Assembly: GCA_021784975.1 (NCBI GenBank)
Contig: JAJYGU010000492.1
Coordinates: forward strand, 1-9,316
Reading direction: 5' to 3'
Origin: Planctomycetota bacterium
Lineage (GTDB): Bacteria; Planctomycetota; Planctomycetia; Pirellulales; Thermoguttaceae
DNA length: 9,316 bases
Shown: positions 1-5,488 of the stretch, piece by piece
Numbering within the stretch: position 1 is the stretch's first letter
How the letters are laid out: every line of letters begins with the position of its first letter
Made by a program: the position numbers and the translations under genes
Notes under the pieces: model-generated
Databases searched by the model: none
What the model was told of the DNA's origin: nothing
What the model saw: the letters and a program-made list of their open reading frames with translations, nothing else

Positions 1-2
1 TC

Positions 3-380
3 ATGGCCCTCGATCGGCCGCCATTATTGCTGGTGGAGACTGAGCCGTCGGCCGGCTCGACGGTGGTGAACGGACCGATTGTGGTGGAGGTTCGCGGCCT
101 GACGGCGCCTGGGGCCGCGGTCAAGGTCAACGGCCGATCCATCAAAACCGTTGCCGACGGCCGCTTCGCCTGCGTTTCCAGCCCGAAGGGCCGAGAGGGC
201 GAGATCGTAATTGAAGCCGAACTGAACGGCGCGAAGAAGACCACCGTTCGCCGTTTCGCCCTCCTGCCGCCGCCGAAAGCGGAAAGCGTGGGGCGTGGAC
301 CGTGGACCGTGGGGCGTCCCCTCCTCGCGGCCCACGCCCCACGCCTCACGCCCCACGAATCCCTGACCTCTGACCTCTGA
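3..380 (+). CDS. C-terminal part of an Ig-like (glucodextranase-B-like) domain protein, probably 5'-truncated by the window edge
   Basis: The frame is open from the first base of the window, so the ATG at 3 may be internal and the true start may lie outside. Residues about 9-90 read as one bacterial Ig-like beta-sandwich domain: the pattern P..GSTVVNGPIVVEVRG, then PGAAVKVNGRSI, then DGRFAC and IVIEAELNG is typical of glucodextranase-B-like or PEGA-like modules of exported planctomycete proteins. From about residue 95 the frame runs into a heptamer repeat array (288-382), so the last ~30 residues are repeat-encoded and probably not part of the fold; the stop at 378-380 lies inside the array. 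It occupies the place where atpA would be expected upstream of atpG. Function unknown; a structural or binding module is the most that can be inferred. The composition of residues 1-94 looks genuinely coding. Confidence 0.5.
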   Translation: MALDRPPLLLVETEPSAGSTVVNGPIVVEVRGLTAPGAAVKVNGRSIKTVADGRFACVSSPKGREGEIVIEAELNGAKKTTVRRFALLPPPKAESVGRGPWTVGRPLLAAHAPRLTPHESLTSDL

Positions 381-382
381 CC
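288..382. repeat. Heptamer-periodic repeat array 1 (GTGGGGC/GTGGACC, its inverse CACGCCC, then TCTGACC)
   Basis: Successive 7-base units can be read without slippage: GTGGGGC (288), GTGGACC (295), GTGGACC (302), GTGGGGC (309); after a 17-base spacer, CACGCCC (333), CACGCCT (340), CACGCCC (347), CACGAAT (354); then CCTGACC (362), TCTGACC (369), TCTGACC (376). The CACGCCC units are the reverse complement of a rotation of GTGGGGC, so the first two blocks form an imperfect hairpin. The array fills the space between the Ig-like fragment and atpG and ends 6 bases before the atpG start codon. Confidence 0.85.
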
Positions 383-388
383 TTCCCC

Positions 389-1267
389 ATGGCCAAAGCC
401 CGCGCACTGGACCGCCGACGCAAGTCGATCCGCAGCATCCGCAAGATCACGCGGACGATGGAATTGATCTCCACTGCCCGTTTCAAGCGGGCGATGGATC
501 GCACCATCGCCGCCTCGGCCTACACCAAGCGGATCACCCTGCTGGTCGGCCACCTCGCCCGCAGCGGCTTGGAGGTGACGCATCCGCTGTTGCAAACCCA
601 TCCCGAGAAGAAGAGCGCGATGTTGCTGGTGTTGTCGGCCAATCGCGGGCTGTGCGGGGGCTACAACAGCAGCATCCTGCGGCTGGCCTATCCGCGCTGG
701 GAAGAGTTGACCAACATCTGGGAGCGGGCCACGCTGGAGGTGGCCGGCAAGCGGGGCATCTCGGCCTTCCGCTTTCGCAAGATTCAGCCCGACCAGACCT
801 TCACCCATTTTGAAGACAAGCCCAGCTTCGCCGAGGTCGATGTTCTGGCCACTCGCTACCTCGAGGCCTACGTGGCCGGCGCGCTGGACCGGCTGGACGT
901 GGTGTATACCAAGTTCGAGAGCCTCAGCCGCCAGCACGCCGTGGTGGAGACGTTGCTGCCGCTGGCGGACCTGGGGGCTGCGCCTGCCGAGGAAGAGCGT
1001 ACGGCGGTGCCCTACGAGTTCTTGCCGTCGGCCGCGAGCATTCTGGAAGAGGTCGTGCCCACCAGCTTCCGGGTGAAATTGTTCAAGTGTTTCCTGGACG
1101 CGGCCGTGAGCGAGCAGATCGCCCGCATGGTGGCCATGAAGGCCGCCACCGAGAACGCCGACGGCATGATTTCGCACCTGTCGATGGCCTACAACCGCGC
1201 GCGCCAGGGACAGATCACCAGCGAGCTGCTGGAGATCATCGGCGGGGCGGAGGCCCTCAGCAAATGA
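389..1267 (+). CDS. atpG: F-type ATP synthase subunit gamma
   Basis: 292 residues, the normal length for the central rotor stalk of F1, which turns inside the alpha3beta3 ring and couples proton (or sodium) flow through Fo to ATP synthesis at the inner membrane. The N-terminal coiled-coil helix is recognisable in RRRKSIRSIRKITRTMELIS (residues about 9-28), followed by the Rossmann-like domain with LLVLSANRGLCGGYN, and the C-terminal helix with RMVAMKAATENADGMI and LSMAYNRARQGQITSELLEI, the most conserved part of the family. The ATG at 389 gives the standard start of gamma (MAKARALDRRRK). No Shine-Dalgarno site is visible; the start follows a TGACC heptamer array directly. The stop TGA (1265-1267) is 3 bases before the next array. 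Part of an atp cluster, but separated from atpD by about 520 bases. Confidence 0.97.
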   Translation: MAKARALDRRRKSIRSIRKITRTMELISTARFKRAMDRTIAASAYTKRITLLVGHLARSGLEVTHPLLQTHPEKKSAMLLVLSANRGLCGGYNSSILRLAYPRWEELTNIWERATLEVAGKRGISAFRFRKIQPDQTFTHFEDKPSFAEVDVLATRYLEAYVAGALDRLDVVYTKFESLSRQHAVVETLLPLADLGAAPAEEERTAVPYEFLPSAASILEEVVPTSFRVKLFKCFLDAAVSEQIARMVAMKAATENADGMISHLSMAYNRARQGQITSELLEIIGGAEALSK

Positions 1268-1270
1268 GTG

Positions 1271-1319
1271 ATTGCAAATTGCAAATTGAAAAATGCAAAT
1301 TGCGAATTGCGAATTGGCG
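1271..1319. repeat. Heptamer-periodic repeat array 2 (ATTGCAA family), left border of the four-helix-bundle segment
   Basis: Seven units in perfect 7-base register: ATTGCAA (1271), ATTGCAA (1278), ATTGAAA (1285), AATGCAA (1292), ATTGCGA (1299), ATTGCGA (1306), ATTGGCG (1313). It begins 3 bases after the atpG stop and is much more AT-rich than its surroundings. It stays open in the frame of the following gene and there encodes a 7-residue periodic peptide (IANCKLK, NANCELR), so a GTG at 1268 gives a misleading longer ORF. The array at 1733-1770 carries the same family in inverse orientation. Confidence 0.9.
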
Positions 1320-1342
1320 GCAATAGTCCGGGATTACCACTG

Positions 1343-1711
1343 ATGACACCCGATGATTTGGCTGAACGGTTGCTGGATTTTGCCGTGCGGATTGGCAGGG
1401 TCGTGAATGCCCTGCCAGCGAATCGGTTGGGGCGTCATATCGCAGCTCAATTGGTGAGATGCGGGACCTCGCCGGCCCCGAATTATCAAGAAGGCTGTGC
1501 CGCCGAGAGCCGTGCGGATTTCGTTCATAAGCTGCTGATCTGCTTGAAAGAATTGCGAGAAGCGCGGTTTTGGATTCAGTTGGTCATTCGGAGCGAATTG
1601 CTGCCCGAGTCGAGAATCACCGGCCTGCTGGACGAATGCTCCCAATTGTGCAAGGTGATAGGGAAGTCGGTGGTGACTGCGAAGGCCCGCGGATCGAGAA
1701 CCAAGCGATGA
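1343..1711 (+). CDS. Four-helix-bundle protein of the 23S rRNA intervening-sequence (S23/IVP) family
   Basis: 122 residues from the ATG at 1343, the usual size of the family (TIGR02436/PF05635). The hallmark pattern is present: a first helix with LLDFAVRIGRVVNAL, then HIAAQLVRCGTSPAPNYQEG (small residues and N before E at the helix turn), a third helix with DFVHKLLICLKELREARFWI, and a fourth with SRITGLLDECSQLCKVIGKS. The frame is open back to a GTG at 1268, but the extra 25 residues come from the heptamer array, so the ATG is preferred. Family members occur inside 23S rRNA intervening sequences of some bacteria and are related to the Avd accessory protein of diversity-generating retroelements; most free-standing copies have no known function. 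It lies between atpG and atpD, with inverted heptamer arrays on both sides. No RNA gene or reverse transcriptase is seen nearby. A role in ATP synthase is not indicated. Confidence 0.88.
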   Translation: MTPDDLAERLLDFAVRIGRVVNALPANRLGRHIAAQLVRCGTSPAPNYQEGCAAESRADFVHKLLICLKELREARFWIQLVIRSELLPESRITGLLDECSQLCKVIGKSVVTAKARGSRTKR

Positions 1712-1732
1712 GGTGGGCGTGGTGAGGTCGAC

Positions 1733-1770
1733 ATTTTTCAATTTCCAATTTTCATTTTACAATTTTCAAT
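1733..1770. repeat. Heptamer-periodic repeat array 3 (inverse ATTGNAA family), right border of the four-helix-bundle segment
   Basis: Read on the - strand from 1770 the units are ATTGAAA, ATTGTAA, AATGAAA, ATTGGAA, ATTGAAA, AAT, again in perfect 7-base register. The family matches array 2 (1271-1319), including the aberrant AATGNAA unit flanked by ATTG units on both sides, but in reverse orientation. The array is AT-rich, lies 16 bases before the atpD start codon, and forms most of the atpD upstream region. Confidence 0.88.
1735..1763 (+). promoter_or_regulatory. Possible internal promoter for atpD inside array 3
   Basis: TACAAT (1758-1763, five of six matches to the sigma-70 -10 box) lies 17 bases after TTTTCA (1735-1740, four of six matches to the -35 box), 23 bases before the atpD ATG. 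AT-rich repeat sequence gives such matches easily, so this is weak. If real, it would let beta be transcribed independently of gamma. Confidence 0.25.
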
Positions 1771-1786
1771 AAGAAGAGCACCGCAC

Positions 1787-3253
1787 ATGTCTACAGCTCA
1801 GGTTGCTAGAGGATCTACTGCCACCCAAAACCTCGGCCGGGTGACCCAGGTCATCGGCTCCACCTTCGACGCCGAGTTTCCCGAGAATCGCCTGCCGGCC
1901 ATCTACAACGCCGTCAAGGTCGCCAGCCAGCACAAAGGTATATCGCTGAGCCTGACCGGCGAGGTGCAGCAGCACCTCGGCGGCGGCCGTGTCCGTTGCG
2001 TGGCCCTGGGGAGCACCGACGGCATGGTCCGCGGCATGGATTGCCTCGACACCGGATCTCCGGTCAAGGTGCCGGTGGGTAAGGCCACCCTGGGCCGCGT
2101 CTTCAACCTTACCGGCGACGTGATCGACGACCGCGGCCCGGTGACCGCCGAGGACTACTGGCCCATCCACCGCGAGTCGCCCCCGGTGACCGATCTCTCC
2201 ACCCGCACCGAGGTGTTTCAGACCGGCATCAAGGTCATCGACCTGTTGACGCCGTTCGTCCGCGGCGGCAAAGCGGGCCTGTTCGGCGGGGCCGGGCTGG
2301 GCAAGACCGTGATCCTCACCGAGCTGATCGCCCGCATTGCTTCGGCCCACGGCGGCTTCTCGGTGTTCGCCGGGGTGGGCGAGCGGACCCGCGAAGGCAA
2401 CGACCTGTGGCTGGAAATGCAGCACGCTAAGATCGGCGACACCGGCCGCAACGTGATCGACCAGACCTGCATGGTGTTCGGACAGATGAACGAGCCGCCG
2501 GGAGCCCGCTTGCGAGTAGCCCTGTCGGCCCTGACTATGGCCGAATACTTCCGCGACAGCACCGGAGCCGATGTCCTCCTGTTCATCGACAACATCTTCC
2601 GCTTCTCCCAGGCAGGCAGCGAGGTCTCCGCCTTGTTGGGCCGCATGCCGTCGGCCGTGGGCTACCAACCTACCCTGGCCACCGAGATGGGCCAGTTGCA
2701 GGAGCGGATCGCCTCGACCAACAAGGGGGCCATCACCTCGGTGCAGGCAGTCTACGTGCCGGCCGACGACCCCACCGACCCGGCCCCGGCCACCGCCTTC
2801 GGGCAGTTGGACGCCTTCATCTACCTGGAGCGCTCGATCAGCGAGAAGGGCATCTATCCGGCCGTCGATCCGCTGGCCAGCTCCAGCCGCATCCTCGATC
2901 CCCAATACGTCGGTGAGCGGCACTACGCCATCGCCCGGCGGGTGCAGATGACCTTGCAGCGATACCGCGAGCTGCAAGACATCATCGCCATCCTCGGCGT
3001 GGATGAACTGAGCGAGACCGACAAGCTGGTGGTGCATCGCGCCCGCCGCATGGAACGGTTTCTCTCGCAGCCCTTCCTGGTGGCCGAGGTGTTTACCGGC
3101 AAGCCCGGCGAAATCACCTCGTTGGACGACACCATCCGCAGCTTCGAGGAGATCGCCGACGGCAAATGGGACCACCTGCCCGAACAGGCCTTCATGTACG
3201 TCGGCCCGATCGAGCAGGCGGAGGCACAGGCGAAGAAGATGGAGAAGCAGTAA
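1787..3253 (+). CDS. atpD: F-type ATP synthase subunit beta (catalytic)
   Basis: 488 residues, slightly long for the family (about 460-480), with an N-terminal extension of about 14 residues. It is the catalytic subunit of F1, making ATP from ADP and phosphate. Visible motifs in order: Walker A GGAGLGKT (167-174), GERTREGND with the catalytic Glu199, SALTMAEYFRD (247-257), Walker B LLFIDN ending at Asp268-Asn269, the family signature PAVDPLASSS (359-368), and DELSE (406-410) that contacts gamma. Nothing essential is missing. The stretch FGQLDAFIYLERSI differs from the proteobacterial form and is typical of planctomycete beta subunits as far as I recall. A weak purine stretch AAGAAGAG precedes the ATG. 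Ion specificity cannot be read from this subunit. Confidence 0.98.
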   Translation: MSTAQVARGSTATQNLGRVTQVIGSTFDAEFPENRLPAIYNAVKVASQHKGISLSLTGEVQQHLGGGRVRCVALGSTDGMVRGMDCLDTGSPVKVPVGKATLGRVFNLTGDVIDDRGPVTAEDYWPIHRESPPVTDLSTRTEVFQTGIKVIDLLTPFVRGGKAGLFGGAGLGKTVILTELIARIASAHGGFSVFAGVGERTREGNDLWLEMQHAKIGDTGRNVIDQTCMVFGQMNEPPGARLRVALSALTMAEYFRDSTGADVLLFIDNIFRFSQAGSEVSALLGRMPSAVGYQPTLATEMGQLQERIASTNKGAITSVQAVYVPADDPTDPAPATAFGQLDAFIYLERSISEKGIYPAVDPLASSSRILDPQYVGERHYAIARRVQMTLQRYRELQDIIAILGVDELSETDKLVVHRARRMERFLSQPFLVAEVFTGKPGEITSLDDTIRSFEEIADGKWDHLPEQAFMYVGPIEQAEAQAKKMEKQ

Positions 3254-3273
3254 GCATTGGTAAGAGCCGAATC

Positions 3274-3286
3274 GTGGAGTCTCCAC
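3274..3286. repeat. Perfect short palindrome before the SGNH hydrolase start
   Basis: GTGGAG-T-CTCCAC ends one base before the ATG at 3288, within the 34-base atpD-SGNH gap. As RNA its one-base centre would force it open to at most a 5-bp stem, but it could hinder initiation at 3288. No Shine-Dalgarno site is seen in the gap. Confidence 0.5.
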
Positions 3287-3287
3287 C

Positions 3288-3989
3288 ATGGTCCAAATGA
3301 CAAAGGGAATCTTCGCAGTGATCCTGGCGTTGCTCGGTCCGCGGCCGGCCGATCTGCCCGACCAGTTGCAACTCAAGTCCGGCGACACGTTGGTGGCCAT
3401 CGGCGATTCCATCACCCAGCAAGGCGGTTATCTCCGCGACGTGGATAAGGTGCTCGCCGGGCAGTATCCAAACCTCAAAATCGCCAAGCTGATCAACAAG
3501 GGCATCGGCGGCCAGAAGGCCGAAGACCTTGTCAAGCGCTTCGACAAGGACGTGATCCGCCTGAAGCCGACCTACGTGACCATCAGCATCGGCATCAACG
3601 ATGTCTGGCACCGCCTTGCCAAGCCGCACGATCCGCAGGTGTTGGCAGAGTATCGCGAGAACGTGGCCAAGATGGTCGACCTGGCTCAGGTGGCGGGCAT
3701 CCGCGTCATCCTGTTGACGCCCACCATCATCGACGAAGACCCGGGCTCCGAAGGCAACCAGCGGCTGGCGGCCTATGTCGAAGCCGAGAAGCAAATCGCC
3801 TCGGAGAAGCAATGCCAGCTCGTCGACTTGCACGGCATGTTCTTGACGGTTTTGAAGAGGGGCGGCCGTGCCGCCCGTGGCCTGACCAAGGACGGCGTCC
3901 ACATGAATCCGCCGGGTGATGCCCTGATGGCCGTCGGCCTGTTGAGGGCCCTCGGCGTGCCCGACGCAAAGATCGCCGCCTCGCACTAA
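3288..3989 (+). CDS. SGNH/GDSL-family hydrolase (esterase/lipase-like), probably exported
   Basis: 233 residues. The four SGNH blocks are all present: block I GDSIT with nucleophile Ser41 (39-43), block II glycine in NKGIGG (70-75), block III GIND with Asn104 (102-105), and block V DGVH with Asp202 and His205. Fold and spacing match the single-domain SGNH esterases common in planctomycetes, which deacylate polysaccharides or lipids; the actual substrate cannot be read. The N-terminus MTKGIFAVILALLG (from residue 4) looks like a short signal peptide, so either ATG 3288 or ATG 3297 could be the start; cleavage would be near residue 20-25. It lies 34 bases after atpD and about 85 bases before atpC, so it is probably cotranscribed with the ATP synthase genes. 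No functional link with ATP synthase is known to me. Confidence 0.9.
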   Translation: MVQMTKGIFAVILALLGPRPADLPDQLQLKSGDTLVAIGDSITQQGGYLRDVDKVLAGQYPNLKIAKLINKGIGGQKAEDLVKRFDKDVIRLKPTYVTISIGINDVWHRLAKPHDPQVLAEYRENVAKMVDLAQVAGIRVILLTPTIIDEDPGSEGNQRLAAYVEAEKQIASEKQCQLVDLHGMFLTVLKRGGRAARGLTKDGVHMNPPGDALMAVGLLRALGVPDAKIAASH

Positions 3990-3992
3990 GTC

Positions 3993-4059
3993 GAGAGTTG
4001 AGAGTCAAGAGTCGAGAGCCGAACGCGGAAGACTGACAACTGGTAACTGAAAACTCTGT
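3993..4059. repeat. Heptamer-periodic repeat array 4 (GAGAGTC then ACTGNNA) between the SGNH gene and atpC
   Basis: Units are GAGAGTT (3993), GAGAGTC (4000), AAGAGTC (4007), GAGAGCC (4014), GAACGCG (4021); then, after a phase change, ACTGACA (4032), ACTGGTA (4039), ACTGAAA (4046), ACTCTGT (4053). The array starts 4 bases after the SGNH stop codon and ends 15 bases before the atpC ATG. It uses two heptamer types joined head to tail. Confidence 0.85.
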
Positions 4060-4074
4060 CCCCTGATTCCTCCC

Positions 4075-4467
4075 ATGCTCCACTGCATCGTCGTGACCCC
4101 CGAGCAAACCCTCTACGACCAGACGGCCGAGTTTGCGGCCATGATGTTGTTCGACGGCGAGATCGGCATCGCCCCCGGCCACACGCCAATGATCGGGCGG
4201 TTGGGCTACGGCGAAATGCGAATCCGCCGAGGCGGTCAGATCGACCGCCTTTACGTGGAGGGCGGCTTCGTCGAGGTGCTCGACGACGAGGTCTCGGTGC
4301 TGACGCAACGGGCAATGCCGGCCGCCGAAGTGGACGAGGCGGTGGCCCGCGAGCAACTCTCCGCGGCCCGCTCGCGCCGTGCGTCCACCCCCGAGACCAT
4401 CGCCCAGCGCGACCGGGCGGTGGAGCAATGCCGCGCCCAACTGCGAACGGCCCGCCGGGCCCGCTGA
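4075..4467 (+). CDS. atpC: F-type ATP synthase subunit epsilon
   Basis: 130 residues, full length for the bacterial form. The N-terminal beta-sandwich shows the family core VVTPEQTLYD, then FDGEIGIAPGHTPMIGRLGYGEMRIR and YVEGGFVEVLDDEVSVLTQRA (broken here only by small gaps in conservation), and the C-terminal part (residues about 85-130) is the two-helix, Arg/Ala-rich domain that in many bacteria inhibits ATP hydrolysis. Epsilon binds gamma at the foot of the central stalk. No Shine-Dalgarno site is visible; the upstream sequence is CT-rich. It is the last gene of the atp cluster and is followed at once by a palindrome that also faces cysE. Confidence 0.93.
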   Translation: MLHCIVVTPEQTLYDQTAEFAAMMLFDGEIGIAPGHTPMIGRLGYGEMRIRRGGQIDRLYVEGGFVEVLDDEVSVLTQRAMPAAEVDEAVAREQLSAARSRRASTPETIAQRDRAVEQCRAQLRTARRAR

Positions 4468-4484
4468 AGGGGACTGTCCCCTTC
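4466..4484. terminator. Perfect palindrome between convergent atpC and cysE, possible bidirectional terminator
   Basis: GAAGGGGAC-T-GTCCCCTTC, two 9-base arms around a single base, overlaps the atpC stop and ends 7 bases before the cysE stop. Position and symmetry suit a shared terminator, but there is no T-run on either strand. The core AAGGGGAC-GTCCCCTT resembles a palindromic motif that I have seen as a dispersed repeat in planctomycete-type genomes, so it may be a repeat element rather than a dedicated terminator. Confidence 0.5.
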
Positions 4485-4491
4485 GTGCGGC

Positions 4492-5445
4492 TCAAATCAC
4501 CCAGTTGAGCGCATCCGGTTCTTCGCCGCGGATGCGAAGTTTGGGGCTCTCCATGGCCACCACGCTGCCTGGCGCCACCGAGCGGGTGAGCCATACGCTC
4601 GATCCGATCACCGAGTCGTGTCCTACCCGCGTGTTGCCGCCGAGGATGGTGGCGTTGGCGTAGACCACCACCCGGTCTTCGATGGTCGGATGCCGCTTGG
4701 TACCGCGGACCAGGTTGCCCTCGCCGTCGGTGGTGAAGCTCAAGGCCCCCAGGGTAACGCCTTGGTAGAGCTTCACCCACTCGCCGATTTCGGTCGTCTC
4801 GCCGACGACCACGCCGGTGCCGTGGTCGATGAAGAAGTAATGGCCGATGGTCGCGCCGGGGTGGATGTCGATGCCGGTGCGGCTATGGGCCCACTCGGTC
4901 ATCATCCGGGGGATGAGCGGGATGTTCAAGGTGTGGAGGACATGCGCCAAGCGGTAGACGGTGATCGCCTCGAGCCCTGGGTAGCAGAAGATCACCTCGT
5001 CGAGCGACTTGCAGGCCGGGTCGCCGTCGTAGGCCGCCTGAACGTCCATCGCCAGCACCTTCCGCAGGGCGGGCAACTGCTCCAAAAAGGCTATGGCCTT
5101 GGCCTGCCCTTGGGCCTCGAAGTCGTGCGTCTCATGCAAACCGCACTGCCCGGCCTTGATCGCTTCGTGCCGCAGGGCGCGGCCGATCTGCGAAGTGAGC
5201 GTATCGTGTAGACGGTCGATCAGGTCGCCCACGTGATAGGTGACGTTGCCCAGGTGCAGGCCGTCGCGGCGACGGTAGCCGGGATACAAAATCTCCTTCA
5301 AATCCTCGGTGGCGGCGACGATCGAGTCGTAGTTCGGCAACGGACAATAGCCGAGGTGGTTGATGCTGCCCACCTCGGCATAGGTGTCGACGATCCGCTC
5401 CGTCAACACCGGCAGGGTTTCTTTCAATCGAATGTCGGTTGCCAT
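4492..5445 (-). CDS. cysE: Serine O-acetyltransferase (first step of cysteine synthesis)
   Basis: 317 residues from the ATG at 5445. It would transfer acetyl from acetyl-CoA to L-serine, giving O-acetylserine for CysK. The N-terminal ~180 residues are helical; then comes ARSRTGIDIHPGA-like sequence (AHSRTGIDIHPGATIGHYFF, 186-205), the catalytic-region DHGTGVVVGET (207-217), and a left-handed beta-helix with hexapeptide repeats (LYQGVTLGA, ANATILGGNTRVG, SVIGSSVWL). The stretch PACKSLDEVIFCYPGLEAIT (143-162) is the usual acceptor-side region. The long N-terminal domain is of the EpsC-like type. The frame is open 34 codons further upstream, but an AAGGAG site 6 bases before ATG 5445 decides the start. 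The protein ends in isoleucine, the residue by which CysE enters the CysK active site in known complexes. Convergent with atpC and not part of that operon. Confidence 0.93.
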   Translation of the reverse strand: MATDIRLKETLPVLTERIVDTYAEVGSINHLGYCPLPNYDSIVAATEDLKEILYPGYRRRDGLHLGNVTYHVGDLIDRLHDTLTSQIGRALRHEAIKAGQCGLHETHDFEAQGQAKAIAFLEQLPALRKVLAMDVQAAYDGDPACKSLDEVIFCYPGLEAITVYRLAHVLHTLNIPLIPRMMTEWAHSRTGIDIHPGATIGHYFFIDHGTGVVVGETTEIGEWVKLYQGVTLGALSFTTDGEGNLVRGTKRHPTIEDRVVVYANATILGGNTRVGHDSVIGSSVWLTRSVAPGSVVAMESPKLRIRGEEPDALNWVI

Positions 5446-5451
5446 AACAAG

Positions 5452-5457
5452 CTCCTT
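5452..5457 (-). promoter_or_regulatory. Strong ribosome binding site of cysE
   Basis: AAGGAG on the - strand, 6 bases before the ATG at 5445. It is the only canonical Shine-Dalgarno site in the window, and it decides the start against upstream in-frame codons. Confidence 0.8.
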
Positions 5458-5488
5458 AACGAGCACTTTCGCCGGATGGTCAGTCTCG

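Noticed and set aside
1343..1711. Diversity-generating retroelement (Avd plus template repeat)
   Set aside because: The four-helix-bundle protein is Avd-related at best; no reverse transcriptase, template repeat or variable target gene is in the window.
1334..1741. 135-codon open frame on the - strand across the four-helix-bundle gene
   Set aside because: The + strand frame carries the clear family motifs; this one has none.
1766..3415. 549-codon open frame on the - strand across atpD
   Set aside because: It is antisense to a fully conserved atpD, has no recognisable domain, and reflects the high third-position GC of atpD.
288..4059. CRISPR array
   Set aside because: The repeats are 7-base units without spacers and differ in sequence between loci; no cas gene is present.
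3986..4780. 264-codon open frame on the - strand across atpC and the end of cysE
   Set aside because: Out-of-frame shadow of atpC and cysE; its end with a YQLSVF-like periodic peptide comes from heptamer array 4.
4618..5211. 197-codon open frame on the + strand opposite cysE
   Set aside because: Antisense shadow of the conserved acyltransferase; no domain.
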